From positions 3,472,001 to 3,536,000 of the forward strand of contig JAGTWJ010000001.1 of NCBI GenBank assembly GCA_020064725.1: a stretch of 64,000 nucleotides of DNA, read 5' to 3'. The position numbers were made by a program, and so were the translations under genes. The stretch's first letter is position 1; the number at the start of each line of letters is the position of its first letter. Shown piece after piece: positions 33,900-43,136 of the stretch. Origin of the DNA: Drechslerella dactyloides (lineage: Eukaryota; Ascomycota; Orbiliomycetes; Orbiliales; Orbiliaceae). Under the pieces are notes generated by a model that worked only from the letters and a program-made list of their open reading frames with translations, searched no databases and had not been told where the DNA came from.

Positions 33900-34939
33900 A
33901 TGTCTATCCCCGTAGATCTCACACCTGCGTGTGAAGGGGTCGTACTCCCGAAGAAACGGGCGCGTCCAATCGGAGAGCTTCCTAGCATTCTCCAACTGAC
34001 GCCCGAAAATCATCACATCCACGATCAAGAAAGATACGAGACAGTCGGCGACTTCTTGGATAACAATGGGACGATCAAGCAGGCTGCAAAACGCCAATGT
34101 GTCGACAATCTGACGCCTTGCAGTATGTCTGAAGCACCAATCGTGAGGATCAGAGAACGACCAGAGTTAGCGGCCCTTATCTCCCGGGGGACAACAGATC
34201 CCGAACTGATCCAAGATGAAGTTTGTCCCGCCTTGCCTCCCGCCTTGTCTCCATCGTCATCAACGCGGATCGATGCAGCGATTGCCAAGTATAGGGAGCA
34301 CATGGACGCGACGATTGCCAGGTATAAGGAGTACACCGATGCAAAGCTTGCCAGGTATAGGGAGTACGTCGATGCAAAGATTGCCAGATCTGAGGCAAGG
34401 ATGGACCGCCGTTGGGGCGTGTTGAAGGAGAAGGTAACCGATAACGTCGAGACACTTCACAAGAGGGAGTCTTGGCCCCCACTGGACTCTCACCACTCTG
34501 CGGTCTCACTCCATTGCTTCGCAGAACGCATACGAGAATACCAGTTATATGGGCGCAATAACCTCAAGGTATACTCCCACTGAATCCATCGGGATCACGA
34601 ATATCAACCTCTAACTAATCCGGGAACTATCAATAGCAATTTCGAGAGAGGGAAGATCCCACCGCAGCATCTCTGATCAGGAAATGCTCTAACGGAGAAA
34701 TTCGCAAAGAGGTTTACTCCGTGCCCGCCGCTGATGTTGCTCAAGCGCTCCTCGCCACTAAAAGCCAATACACCGAGGCAGAGTGGATGCTTGCGAAGTA
34801 TCAATTCTACCAGAAGGTGAAGGCAAAATTAATCCCCGCCGTAGAGCAAGGTTTAGGCAGAGGCGAGTCGGGAGAGGGGAGGAACCCCAGGCATTGGTTC
34901 GAGGCGCAATTTCATGCCGAAGATTTCGAAGAAGAATGA
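33900..34939 (+). CDS. Hendecad-repeat coiled-coil protein with a probable RxxC/GYxLY-type domain, two exons
   Basis: Exons 33900-34568 and 34637-34939 join in phase 0 (GTATAC donor, TAACTAAT branch, AATAG acceptor), 323 residues. The N-terminus has a KKRARP basic patch. Residues 125-168 are four exact-length 11-residue repeats of the type DAxIARYxEYx, a right-handed or straight coiled-coil periodicity. The region spanning the intron resembles the shared domain (HCFAERIREYQL, then ALLATKSQYTEAEWMLAKYQFYQKVK, where EWMLAKYQFYQK matches GYLLYSLCKYRRK). It is a likely but divergent member. A basic, Gly-rich C-terminus follows. The coiled coil suggests oligomerisation (inference). Confidence 0.8.
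34272..34403. repeat. 33-bp tandem repeat, four copies
   Basis: Each unit encodes 11 residues starting Asp-Ala, such as DATIARYKEYT. Divergence is least between the inner copies, so expansion looks recent relative to the gene. Confidence 0.85.
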
Positions 34940-35923
34940 CCGTTTTACTATCGTCCCCCAATGTGTGTATTTAGTTACTTAGTAGTTATATAAAATGCTT
35001 TGCCCGCGATCAAAGATAGGTTAACAGTTCTCAGGGCGGAAGCCCGTAGGCTTAGTAGAGTACACATCTAGGTGTTGTGAGCCTATAGCGTAGAATGCAA
35101 GCCAGCAAATGTTAACCAAAATCCTCTACCGTGTCTCTCCTGAAGTTTTTGAGGTATTTATCGAAAATTTCTAGATATGTACGAACGTATATAAGTTATC
35201 TTGCGAAACTAGCACATATAAATAATTATCCTTTCAGTTAGATCAGGTAAATCGTCTCGCAGGCCGTCATGAACCGGCGAAGCTGGTGTGCTATGAGCAG
35301 TTTAGTCTACAAGACGAATGATAGAGACTTACTTACTTACATACATACATCATTTGTTTCTCGGCTATCAATACTGCTTTACAATGGGACGACCTGAGTC
35401 GCGACGTGAGATTCTAATTAGGTCTATCAACAATTTTGGATTGTCTAGACTAGCCTAGAAGCTTAGAACGAACGATCTTACTATTAGAATTCTAGTTTCT
35501 TGTGTCGTCTATTAAGGATACTGCGTAGAGCAGATAGACGAGTAGTACAATTGTGCAGCTCTACCAATGGGCCAAGAAGAATTTCAATTAGCGGGGCGAA
35601 GGTGGACGAGAAAATAGGCTTGAAGTGGTCTCGGGACCAGACTTGCTTGGTCGGCCACTGCGGGCTGACTCCGAGGCTAGGATTGAAGTACATACAATTC
35701 AGCGTTTTGCAAAAGATACGCGACTGCCTTCTCTAAGTAACATCCTCGTTTCGCCAGTTAAAGTACGGCAGTCTAGCTCGCGAGACAAAAACCCTCGACC
35801 ATTCCGCTACGACGCAAAAGATGGAACAACATCGACGAGTTTGGATTTGATGTATTCATTTGTGAAGAAAGGTGGCTGCTCGTGCTATCGAGGTAGTCTC
35901 TGATTCGAATAGGTCGGTTGTTC
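34940..35923. other. Intergenic with inverted-repeat remnants
   Basis: About 1 kb between convergent genes. It contains a 67-bp inverted-repeat span (35252-35318), an ACTT/ACAT microsatellite (35327-35352), the palindrome TGGTCTCGGGACCA near 35627, and a lone element end CGCGAGACAA near 35777. No supported gene. Confidence 0.5.
35252..35318. repeat. 67-bp inverted-repeat element, degraded
   Basis: Ends TCGTCTCG and CAAGACGA are inverted copies (7 of 8). Its right end TTTAGTCTACAAGACGAATG closely matches a lone segment at about 48283-48302 that differs mostly by G/A changes, so it is dispersed. No target duplication is visible. Confidence 0.4.
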
Positions 35924-37032
35924 TCATGGACTGCTAGTTCGATCCTGCTGCGGCGTAACGTTAGTTGCCGCTATAGAATCTGAAGGACGGACCGGTGGCT
36001 TCTGGTAATGGTATTTAACTCTTACCTGCGTCATACATTGAATCAAGCGTGTACTAAATATGCGGTCGCTCGGAATTCGCTCGTGGGAATGAAGAGGGAA
36101 GACCATGAAGATCATACAAAGTATGATACCAAGTATGATACCAAATATGATACCAACTAGGAGAGCTATAAAATGTGTCGTGACCTTGCCGGGGGTCGAC
36201 GACCTCCCGCTCGGTGGGTGCGGTGGGTATGGCTCTTCTGCGTAAATTGGAAACTCGCCGTTATGCGTTTTTGATACTGGCTGCCCGGGAATCTGGTCTT
36301 GTGGCGCTGGTGCGCCATGATCCGCGAGGTCTGACAGCTCTAGTGTTTCTTTACTTTCACCGACTGCGGGTACGCTGTCATCTTGAGCATTACCGTCCTC
36401 TCCGACTGCGTCTCCATCGATGTAAAATCCAGATTCGTAGAGTTTTCGCCCAACCTTCTCCATATCGAAATCTTCGTCGCCTGGGAGATTCGCGTCGATC
36501 AAGTCTGTGAGGAGGCGTGGCGGCAAGTCGGCAAAGTACCCAGGTTTTTGTTTCCTGTATTCTTGTCTGATCCGGAGGGACATCTGAAAGAGGAGCCATG
36601 CGACTTCTGGCTCGTCGAAGGGACCCTGGAAGTTCTCTTGAGATTCTTCGCTGAGATAGACCATATAGAACGTGATTGTTTTGCAATAGTTTCCACGTTC
36701 ATCGTTAAGTCCAGGCTGCAGTGGGAGCCCGCGAGCGTGTTGTGGTAGCAGAAGAGGAAAAAGAGCAGGTCATGAAGCTCTTGGTATGTAGACGTTGTGA
36801 GCTTCATCTTCTTGCGAATTTCTTCGTTAGAGTATGACCCTGATGGGATTGTATGTGGGCGGATATAAGTCATTCTGGCTCTTGGTATAGATTGCAAAGT
36901 CGCCATTGCCGTATCTTGGTCCTGTTGGGACTGCTCCTGTGCCAGCATCAGAGACCTCGCGGCTAGATTCTGTATATTGATTCTGGGATGTTGATTGGAA
37001 TAATCCATTATTGGAGACTGGCGGGGAGGCAT
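35924..37032 (-). pseudogene. RxxC/GYxLY-domain tail-anchored gene with a frameshift inside the domain
   Basis: ATG 37032 opens a frame giving a Gln-rich leader and the first domain helix (LTTSTYQELHDLLF). At about 36703-36709 the frame must shift by one base to continue into NDERGNYCKTITFYMVYL and PEVAWLLFQMSLRIRQEYRK, the second half of the domain. No intron with normal sites explains it without deleting conserved residues, so a one-base deletion (or a sequence error) is likely. Downstream come a Pro/Asp/Glu-rich linker and a membrane helix made of GIIF/GIIL repeats. A final intron (35948-36025, GTAAGA, ACTAAC, GCAG) leads to a last exon 35924-35947. If the shift is real, the product stops early and loses its anchor. 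Confidence 0.65.
36121..36156. repeat. 12-bp tandem repeat in the membrane helix
   Basis: Three copies of a GTATGATACCAA-like unit encode Gly-Ile-Ile-Phe/Leu on the minus strand, so the membrane helix of this gene was lengthened by microsatellite growth. Confidence 0.8.
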
Positions 37033-37396
37033 TTCCCCAGCTCCCAGGGAATAGGTTAGAAATAGGTTATGGTAGGACTTCGTCTCGAGACTAAGAAGGA
37101 TACTGAGGTCAATGTCTGGTTTTATGGATTCAGGTAGTATGTATGTGATGAAGAGGTAGAATGGTCTTACAAAACGCCTTATGTACTCCTCCAGTCAGCC
37201 TTGGGAATTGTAGGCTAGCAGAGGATTTGTGAACGTACCCTGAGGCTACTGACTCGGTTATCCAGGTGAGCCAGATGCGGTCTTCCAGGTAAGAGTTGTT
37301 TCGCAAGCCCGACGCCTTCCTTTGGCTGTGAAAGGGTAAGGCTGGTAAATCACTTCCGACTAAGCGGAACGGAAGGTAAGGAGCTCAGAGCTTGTG

Positions 37397-37431
37397 TAGT
37401 CTCGGGCTCGGAGGGTTGCGTCCCGAGACTA
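37397..37431. repeat. Perfect 10-bp inverted repeat, element-end type
   Basis: TAGTCTCGGG (37397-37406) and CCCGAGACTA (37422-37431) are perfectly inverted around a 15-bp loop. The TAGTCTCG end matches the group seen at 17344, 21455 and 42671. Confidence 0.55.
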
Positions 37432-37943
37432 AGTGCTGTGTAATCGAATGTTTGTTCTCTGCTCTGAATCGTCAGTCCCGACACTAGCAAAGCCTGGCAA
37501 CGCTGAATCGTGTCTCGGAGTCTGTTATCTTGATGGTCAGAAAATATCCCTTGCGGTAGCTTACAGCTGTTGTGTCTCGGGATCCGGCTTCAGCTTTGAG
37601 GCCTGTATGTGCTGTGCCACAGGCTGCACCCACCGTCCACCAATGCCGTATTCACGGAGGAAGAGACTCGAGATGATCAAGGATACGGACATACCTGCGC
37701 ATACGTCGGATCCCGTCGGATGATGCGGTTATCATACGGGGCCAGAGCGGTGGGGGCATTTATTGGAGATGTGCATGTAGTGTCGCTGTGATGCGTCGTG
37801 CTCTTATACGCCTACGTATTAGTCGTGTTGGACCCGGACATCTATAAGCAACCATAGCGCTCAGGAATCCTCCTAGAGTCTTTTATCATTTCATCCCTCT
37901 ATTAAATCTCCTCACTACTCTCCTCTTATTCTGCTCTGATCCT

Positions 37944-37950
37944 TATAAAG
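37944..37950 (+). promoter_or_regulatory. TATA box of the gene at 38061
   Basis: TATAAAG, 117 bp before the start codon, followed by a C/T-rich leader. Confidence 0.5.
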
Positions 37951-38060
37951 AAGAACTTCCATTTCTAGCTAAGAGATTCTAGATCTCCCTGTTCTGAACA
38001 GCCCTCATCCTCTCTCAAGTAGCCGCTGCGTTCACGAGAGGCTAAGCGAGAGCTTTTGCT

Positions 38061-39005
38061 ATGGCCCGTTCAACTTCAGGCGCTAGTTTGCACAGCGGGC
38101 CAACCAGGATTCCAATATCATGCAGCCGTCCGGCCGGGATACCCACATCAATGAAAACGCCCACCATTGTCGCCATCCGCAGTGCTCTCTCGCTCAACGA
38201 CGAAGACTATGCCGCCATCCGTGATACGATCATGAGAATGGTCCAGGACCCAGACTTCGCCAATGCCAGCCTCGACCTTAATGGTTCGACCGAAGAAGAG
38301 CGAAACGAATTCTGTCGAGCTATTAGCGACAGTCTCTCCGCCTCCCTCAAGGATGATACGGCACTGGTTCAGAAACTCACCGTCGAACATAAAGACTTCT
38401 CTCCATGGCTGTTGTACAAGCTTGTTCTGCTCCGTCGCAAGCGGTACAAGCATGCAAACAAAGGTAGCGACGCGAATATCTCCAAAGATGAGTCGGCCAT
38501 GGACATCTCCACCTCATCCGTCGATATCGGGACTCCCGCCGCGCCTGATCCAAGTCCCCTCGTCATCTCCGCGTCCCAGTTCGGAAACGAAAACTTCCCA
38601 CTGACGCCCGAGGAGCCTAGGTCTCGTTCTGCTTCTCCCTCGAAGCGCACCTTCAGCAAGATTGACCAAGCAGCTGCCGTTGTCGGGAGAGTCGTCCACA
38701 ACAAGAGTCAGAGCAAAGCAGCTGGCCCAAACGCATCGGCCACCGTAAGTACCAGTGGTACCGTCCGCCTGCCGCCTAAGAAGCGTATTCGACGAGAAGA
38801 GACCGAGGCCGCAATTGCCTCTGTCACGGAGGCACGCGCTGGTGGAAAAGATATTCAAGTAAAGAAGAAAAGAAGGGCCAGAAGCAAGTATACAGATGAA
38901 GTCGAGGGAGGACTATCGGCGAAGGGCATATCTTGGTTCCCTGCTCTTTGCGTCACGGTCATCGCTATCGCACTGGGGGTCTGGTACGTCAGATCGCAGG
39001 GATAG
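38061..39005 (+). CDS. RxxC/GYxLY-domain tail-anchored protein, 314 residues
   Basis: Single exon from ATG 38061. The domain is at about 42-131: LSLNDEDYAAIRDTIM, ANASLDLNG, EERNEFCRAISDSL, ALVQKLTV, SPWLLYKLVLLRRKRY. It is one of the clearest copies and useful as a seed for an alignment. A Ser/Pro/Asp-rich linker with a basic KKRIRREE patch and a second KKKRRARSK follows. The C-terminus is one hydrophobic helix (about 292-309, PALCVTVIAIALGVWYV) with a five-residue RSQG-type tail, a classic tail anchor. It starts the dense array in which genes at 38, 39.7, 41.2 and 43.1 kb lie on the plus strand. Function unknown. Confidence 0.87.
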   Translation: MARSTSGASLHSGPTRIPISCSRPAGIPTSMKTPTIVAIRSALSLNDEDYAAIRDTIMRMVQDPDFANASLDLNGSTEEERNEFCRAISDSLSASLKDDTALVQKLTVEHKDFSPWLLYKLVLLRRKRYKHANKGSDANISKDESAMDISTSSVDIGTPAAPDPSPLVISASQFGNENFPLTPEEPRSRSASPSKRTFSKIDQAAAVVGRVVHNKSQSKAAGPNASATVSTSGTVRLPPKKRIRREETEAAIASVTEARAGGKDIQVKKKRRARSKYTDEVEGGLSAKGISWFPALCVTVIAIALGVWYVRSQG

Positions 39006-39679
39006 ACAGGTATGCTAAACATTCCCTATCGATGGCAAACTATGGCGTGCCAATTTTCCTATTCGATTCAATTCATGCGGCGCGCTTTCATTCGGGCGTG
39101 TAAACTGTCTGTATGATAATCTTTGATTGTCGGGTGGAGACTTCTTTCTTGTGTTTGCCATGTTTCGATGTTGGAAGTGGCATTTTCCTTCTTCCTGTTT
39201 AACTCTGTGGCCTGGGAATGGATATAAGTGATCATATATGCCTTTCGATTGTATGTACAGCCGAGCATTTTGCTCCAAGTCCATAAGCCCTAGAATGCTA
39301 GCCGCCATCTACATCCTCATGCGAATTTCGATACCTCTTCCGCTCGTCAGGGCTTCAACCTCAAAGGATATTCGACTATTCGTCGGCAGAGTCGGGGAAA
39401 GTCGACTAATTTTGCGACAACATTTTCTTCAACGGAGGATGAGCAATCCCTATAAAGGCCCTGCACAAAAACGCGCGGCCTGAAGTTACCATTATCTTAA
39501 TCTACTGTCCGGCATCCTGGTCACTTGAAAATTCTGCCATCGACAGTCAACATCCCAAGACTCCAATCTTTTATTTGAACCTTTTCCCTCTTATTTCATT
39601 CCCTTAGCGAATATTTCATTTTGCTAGCTACGCCACACCAAGACCTTCGCCCAGAAACTTACCCTCATCAACGACAATA
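39006..39679. other. Intergenic, promoter of next gene
   Basis: About 0.67 kb between two same-strand family genes, with TATAAAGG at 39451-39458. Nothing else seen. Confidence 0.55.
39451..39458 (+). promoter_or_regulatory. TATA box of the gene at 39680
   Basis: TATAAAGG, 229 bp before the start codon. Confidence 0.5.
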
Positions 39680-40519
39680 ATGCCGGCTGTCCAATGGGAA
39701 TTGATTAACAAGCTCCCTTCTACCGTGCCGAGATTTGACGCACGCACCGACCGAGGAATCAAAGACCGCCTTCGAATCAACGATGAAGACATTTTTCATA
39801 TCAAAGATGTTCTCGACTGTATTTTCGAGAACGATAAAGATCTCCTCGACATCAACTTCCACGACTGTACCGCTGGAGCCCATAAGCTCTGGCGCGCCAC
39901 CGTCGACGACAAGTTAAAAAAGGCTCTAGACGGTCGCCTAATGGACCGTCTCGACGCCAGGGATCCTTACGAGGTCGGCTACGGATTATTCCAGATAGCC
40001 AAGGACCGGAAGAACCGCAAAGCTCGTACCGGAGATCAAGCTTCTACGCCTCGATACTCTGCCAATTTCTCCGATAACGACGCGATCACATCACCGGATG
40101 GATCATTGGAAGTTCGCTGGCGTACCCGAATTCCGCAGAGCCCGAGTCCAAATGGATCTTTCACCGACAAGGAGTGGTCTCGTAAACCAGACCCTCCCAT
40201 TTACAACAAGGAGCACAGTCGCAGGTCGGCAACACCAAGCAGTCGCTTCTCTCAACAACTACGAGATGCCAGCTCATCGTCTTCCCGTGAAGAAACGCCC
40301 CCACCACCCAGCACAAAACGGAACAATAGACGAGCAAAACACCGTACCGAGAAGCATCGGTCCCACCGTCGTCTAGAGGAGAAGCCTGACGATTACTGTC
40401 TCAAAATCATCGGTGTCTTTGTCATCCTTATCTTCGTCCTACTGGCGATGTCTCATTACAAGGAGCCCATGCAAGCCGGGGTGGAGATGGTCAAGAACAA
40501 AGTCCGCATTTCAGGATAG
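39680..40519 (+). CDS. RxxC/GYxLY-domain membrane-anchored protein, 279 residues
   Basis: Single exon from ATG 39680. The domain lies close to the N-terminus (about 30-114): INDEDIFHIKDVLDCIF, LLDINFHDC, HKLWRATVDDKL, MDRLDARD, EVGYGLFQIAKDRKNRK. The Cys of the second helix is replaced by Trp-Arg, so the Cys is not essential to the family. A long Ser/Arg/Pro-rich linker leads to one membrane helix at about 241-257 (IIGVFVILIFVLLAM) and a 20-residue basic tail. It probably arose by duplication together with the genes on either side, though similarity is now low. Confidence 0.85.
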   Translation: MPAVQWELINKLPSTVPRFDARTDRGIKDRLRINDEDIFHIKDVLDCIFENDKDLLDINFHDCTAGAHKLWRATVDDKLKKALDGRLMDRLDARDPYEVGYGLFQIAKDRKNRKARTGDQASTPRYSANFSDNDAITSPDGSLEVRWRTRIPQSPSPNGSFTDKEWSRKPDPPIYNKEHSRRSATPSSRFSQQLRDASSSSSREETPPPPSTKRNNRRAKHRTEKHRSHRRLEEKPDDYCLKIIGVFVILIFVLLAMSHYKEPMQAGVEMVKNKVRISG

Positions 40520-41247
40520 ACTTGGTATATGTGTCTATTCGATATCAAATCCTTATCTCAGCTACTATCCCTTCTCACTACGGTGCTCGCTTTTTAAAAT
40601 AGCCAGCGATCATTCCTTCTGTTAACGCACGAGCTTCCATTCCATCTCATGTCTGTCCTGGCTGTCCGAGAAATTCAGTTTCAAATACATATGTCACTCT
40701 TGTGTATAATACTATATAGGAGCTTGGCCATATGGATTCCATGCCCGTTTTATGCTGCATAGTGCCCACACTCACGCCGGGTGGGGTTAGGTATTATCGT
40801 GAATCACATCAGCCTTCCAGAGCTCACCTCCGAGCATTCTGCGATCTAAGATTACGGTCCGGGTTTTTGATAGAAGGTAAGCTGTGCATACCGTCCATAG
40901 ATGTAGTCAAGGAGAGTCAACCGAAACCTCATTTAAACTCGATAGCACAGCCCTTGGAAAATATTCCAACCGCGTGCAATAGAGGGAAACTCAATCAACC
41001 TCGACTACCGCACATAGGCCGCATCAGCAGTATCGCGATCTCTGCCACCTGGAGTTTTCCCTTACCTTCACTATATATATATGTCCTAGCTCAATTCAAC
41101 CGCTCCAATCCCATCTTCTTCTCATACAGCTAGTCAGTTCACAATCACGCTGTTCATCATAACACGACATCAACTCTTTTCGTATCTCCTTGAGTAAAAA
41201 TTTATATCTATATCGTGCAATCGGCGCATGCCATCCCATCTACAAAA
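40520..41247. other. Intergenic, promoter of next gene
   Basis: About 0.73 kb with a TATATATATA run near 41084, 160 bp before the next start codon. No gene. Confidence 0.5.
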
Positions 41248-42271
41248 ATGTCTCTCTATCAGGATTCGCAGGACGACGAGGATGCTTTCTTTCGAGAAGT
41301 ATCCGCACGCATAGCGGCAGATCCAAACCTCTGCGATCGGATAATTGCTGAAACGGCTAGTCGAATGTCTACAGATGACAGCCAAGCATCCGACAGAGAT
41401 ATAAATGGTGACACGCATAGTCGAGACGAGCAATCCGGTAAGTACTCGTCATTATTTGAGTCAAAGCTCCAGTGAACTTAGACGGCCGTCTAACCATTGC
41501 GAAGAGATACATTCGTGGACAATTACTCCCGTCTTTCCTAGGGGTATCAGACGAAAGAATCCGTATGCCCGGGACGATTACATGAAATATTTGGACATCA
41601 GCAAGGACGAATATGACGAACTGGTGACTGTCATTGACGCCACAATGCAGGATCAAGAACTCCTCGAATTCAATCTACAGGGTGTCGCCAGCGATAAAAA
41701 GCAAGCATGGTGCGACGCGGTCACAACCTGCGTCAGATCTCTTCTGGACCACTCTCTCCTCGGAAAATTGGACTCTCAGGACGGCAATATTGTCGGTTAT
41801 TTGCTGTATTCGCTTTGCAAATATCGCAGAAAAGCGGCTCGCAGAGTCTCTAGAGACCGAGAGCAACGTGTACCCACACACGAAGAAGATTCTACGCCAC
41901 AGCCTCCCAGTCTCCCAACTCGCAGTAACGAAAGCACACCCTATAATTCGAGCTTCTATGGCGGCAGATCGCGATCTCAGAGTGTCCGTACCCAACAGTC
42001 GTATCGGGCCGGGCACACTTTAGAAGCGTCGCCGATTGGACAGGAATCTCGATTTTCGCCGGCAAGCGAAGATTTTGTGCCCCGCAACCAAAATGGCAAA
42101 AGCGAAGCCACACCTCCAGAAACCCGCGACCTGACTGAAGCTCGTGCTCGAGGTGGTGATTTTAGCTTTGAGATATTGGTGGCCTTGATCGTATTCTTGA
42201 TGCTCCTGGTAATCGTGATCATACTTCTTTCCGACCGGCACCATGTCAAGCATCGGATCACTTGTACCTAG
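41248..42271 (+). CDS. RxxC/GYxLY-domain tail-anchored protein, two exons
   Basis: Exon 1 is 41248-41437 and exon 2 41505-42271; the 67-nt intron has GTAAGT, CTAAC and AAG, phase 1, and the total is 318 residues. The AAG acceptor is the only one that keeps the long frame. Exon 1 encodes an acidic helical leader (DDEDAFFREVSARIAADP). The domain is at about 93-178: ISKDEYDELVTVIDA, LLEFNLQG, KKQAWCDAVTTCV, SLLGKLDSQDG, NIVGYLLYSLCKYRRKAAR. This is the copy from which the GYxLY label is taken. After a Ser/Thr/Arg-rich linker, a strong membrane helix (about 285-306) is followed by a 12-residue basic tail with His and Lys. Probably tail-anchored; membrane unknown. Confidence 0.87.
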
Positions 42272-43136
42272 ACCGCCTAGCTTGGCCCATTGAGGTCCAT
42301 GGATCCAGTAGCTAATGCGAGTGTCTGTCGTCATTCGTTTCCTGGGGACTGTTTCCCTTCTTCCGAACTCCTTCTTCTATCTGGGACGCCCTCAATTGCA
42401 AATTTAGGGCTATGCATTTGATGTCCGGCAAAGGATTTTGTTTGTTAGATCATTCTACGTTATGATGAATGCATATTGTTATTGGTTGGGAATAAGATTC
42501 AGGTTGGAAATTTACTCAATGGCGGAAGAAAATTTTCTTTGTTCTGCAGTTATCCGTTCATAGTCCAAAACTAATGCATCTCGTGGGGAATCGAATTAAT
42601 AATGAGAAACTGGTCTTCGGCTTCTAGCAGGAGATAGCTATTATCCTTGAGTATTGCCATGCTGTTGGGTAGTCCCGAGACTAGCTGTTGGGTTCCGTCG
42701 TAGTAAAGCAATTGAGCCTAAGGACAAATCGGTTGCCAAGGTTTTCCCTGTTTGGGGAAAAATCGAATATCGATATGTGTGTAAATCTCTCACCCCGGGC
42801 CTGATTCCTGTAAATGAAATGTCAGTAGCTCCATACTATTTGGAGCGGTCCCGTAGAGCGCCAGGAGCCCATGCCATCCGAGGGACCGATATCAGGGCTA
42901 CTTTGCTACAAAACCCTTTCCTTCGGACCGCAATCGATTCAATCTACCCACGCAGTATACTCTCCCCAACGATACCGAATGACACGACATGCCAGCAATC
43001 TTGATATTCTAAGATTCCTTCACTCTCTTCAAATTCAATATTATACCTTCATGAATGCTCAATTGAGCTGTTGCCTAGGATTGGACGTGCAGTCCTGTCG
43101 TCCACGACCTGTTTACGGTTAGCATTCACACTCGAA
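42272..43136. other. Intergenic with an excision-like footprint
   Basis: About 0.86 kb. It contains the 10-bp direct repeat around an AGTCCCGAGACTA core at 42661-42693 (listed separately). The frame of the next gene is open upstream from 43071 but has no ATG before 43137. Confidence 0.5.
42661..42693. repeat. Possible excision footprint of a TAGTCTCG element
   Basis: GCTGTTGGGT occurs twice (42661-42670 and 42684-42693) exactly flanking 13 bp, AGTCCCGAGACTA. The inside looks like the first bases of a TAGTCTCGGG end joined to a complete CCGAGACTA end, as left when a DNA transposon leaves imprecisely. The direct repeat length (10 bp) agrees with the 9-bp duplication at 17335. Confidence 0.55.

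Larger units (their letters stand above)
37033..38060. other. Intergenic between divergent family genes
   Basis: About 1 kb. It contains the inverted repeat TAGTCTCGGG...CCCGAGACTA (37397-37431), the palindrome GTCTCGAGAC near 37087, two more GTCTCGG segments, and a TATAAAG at 37944 for the next gene. Confidence 0.5.
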
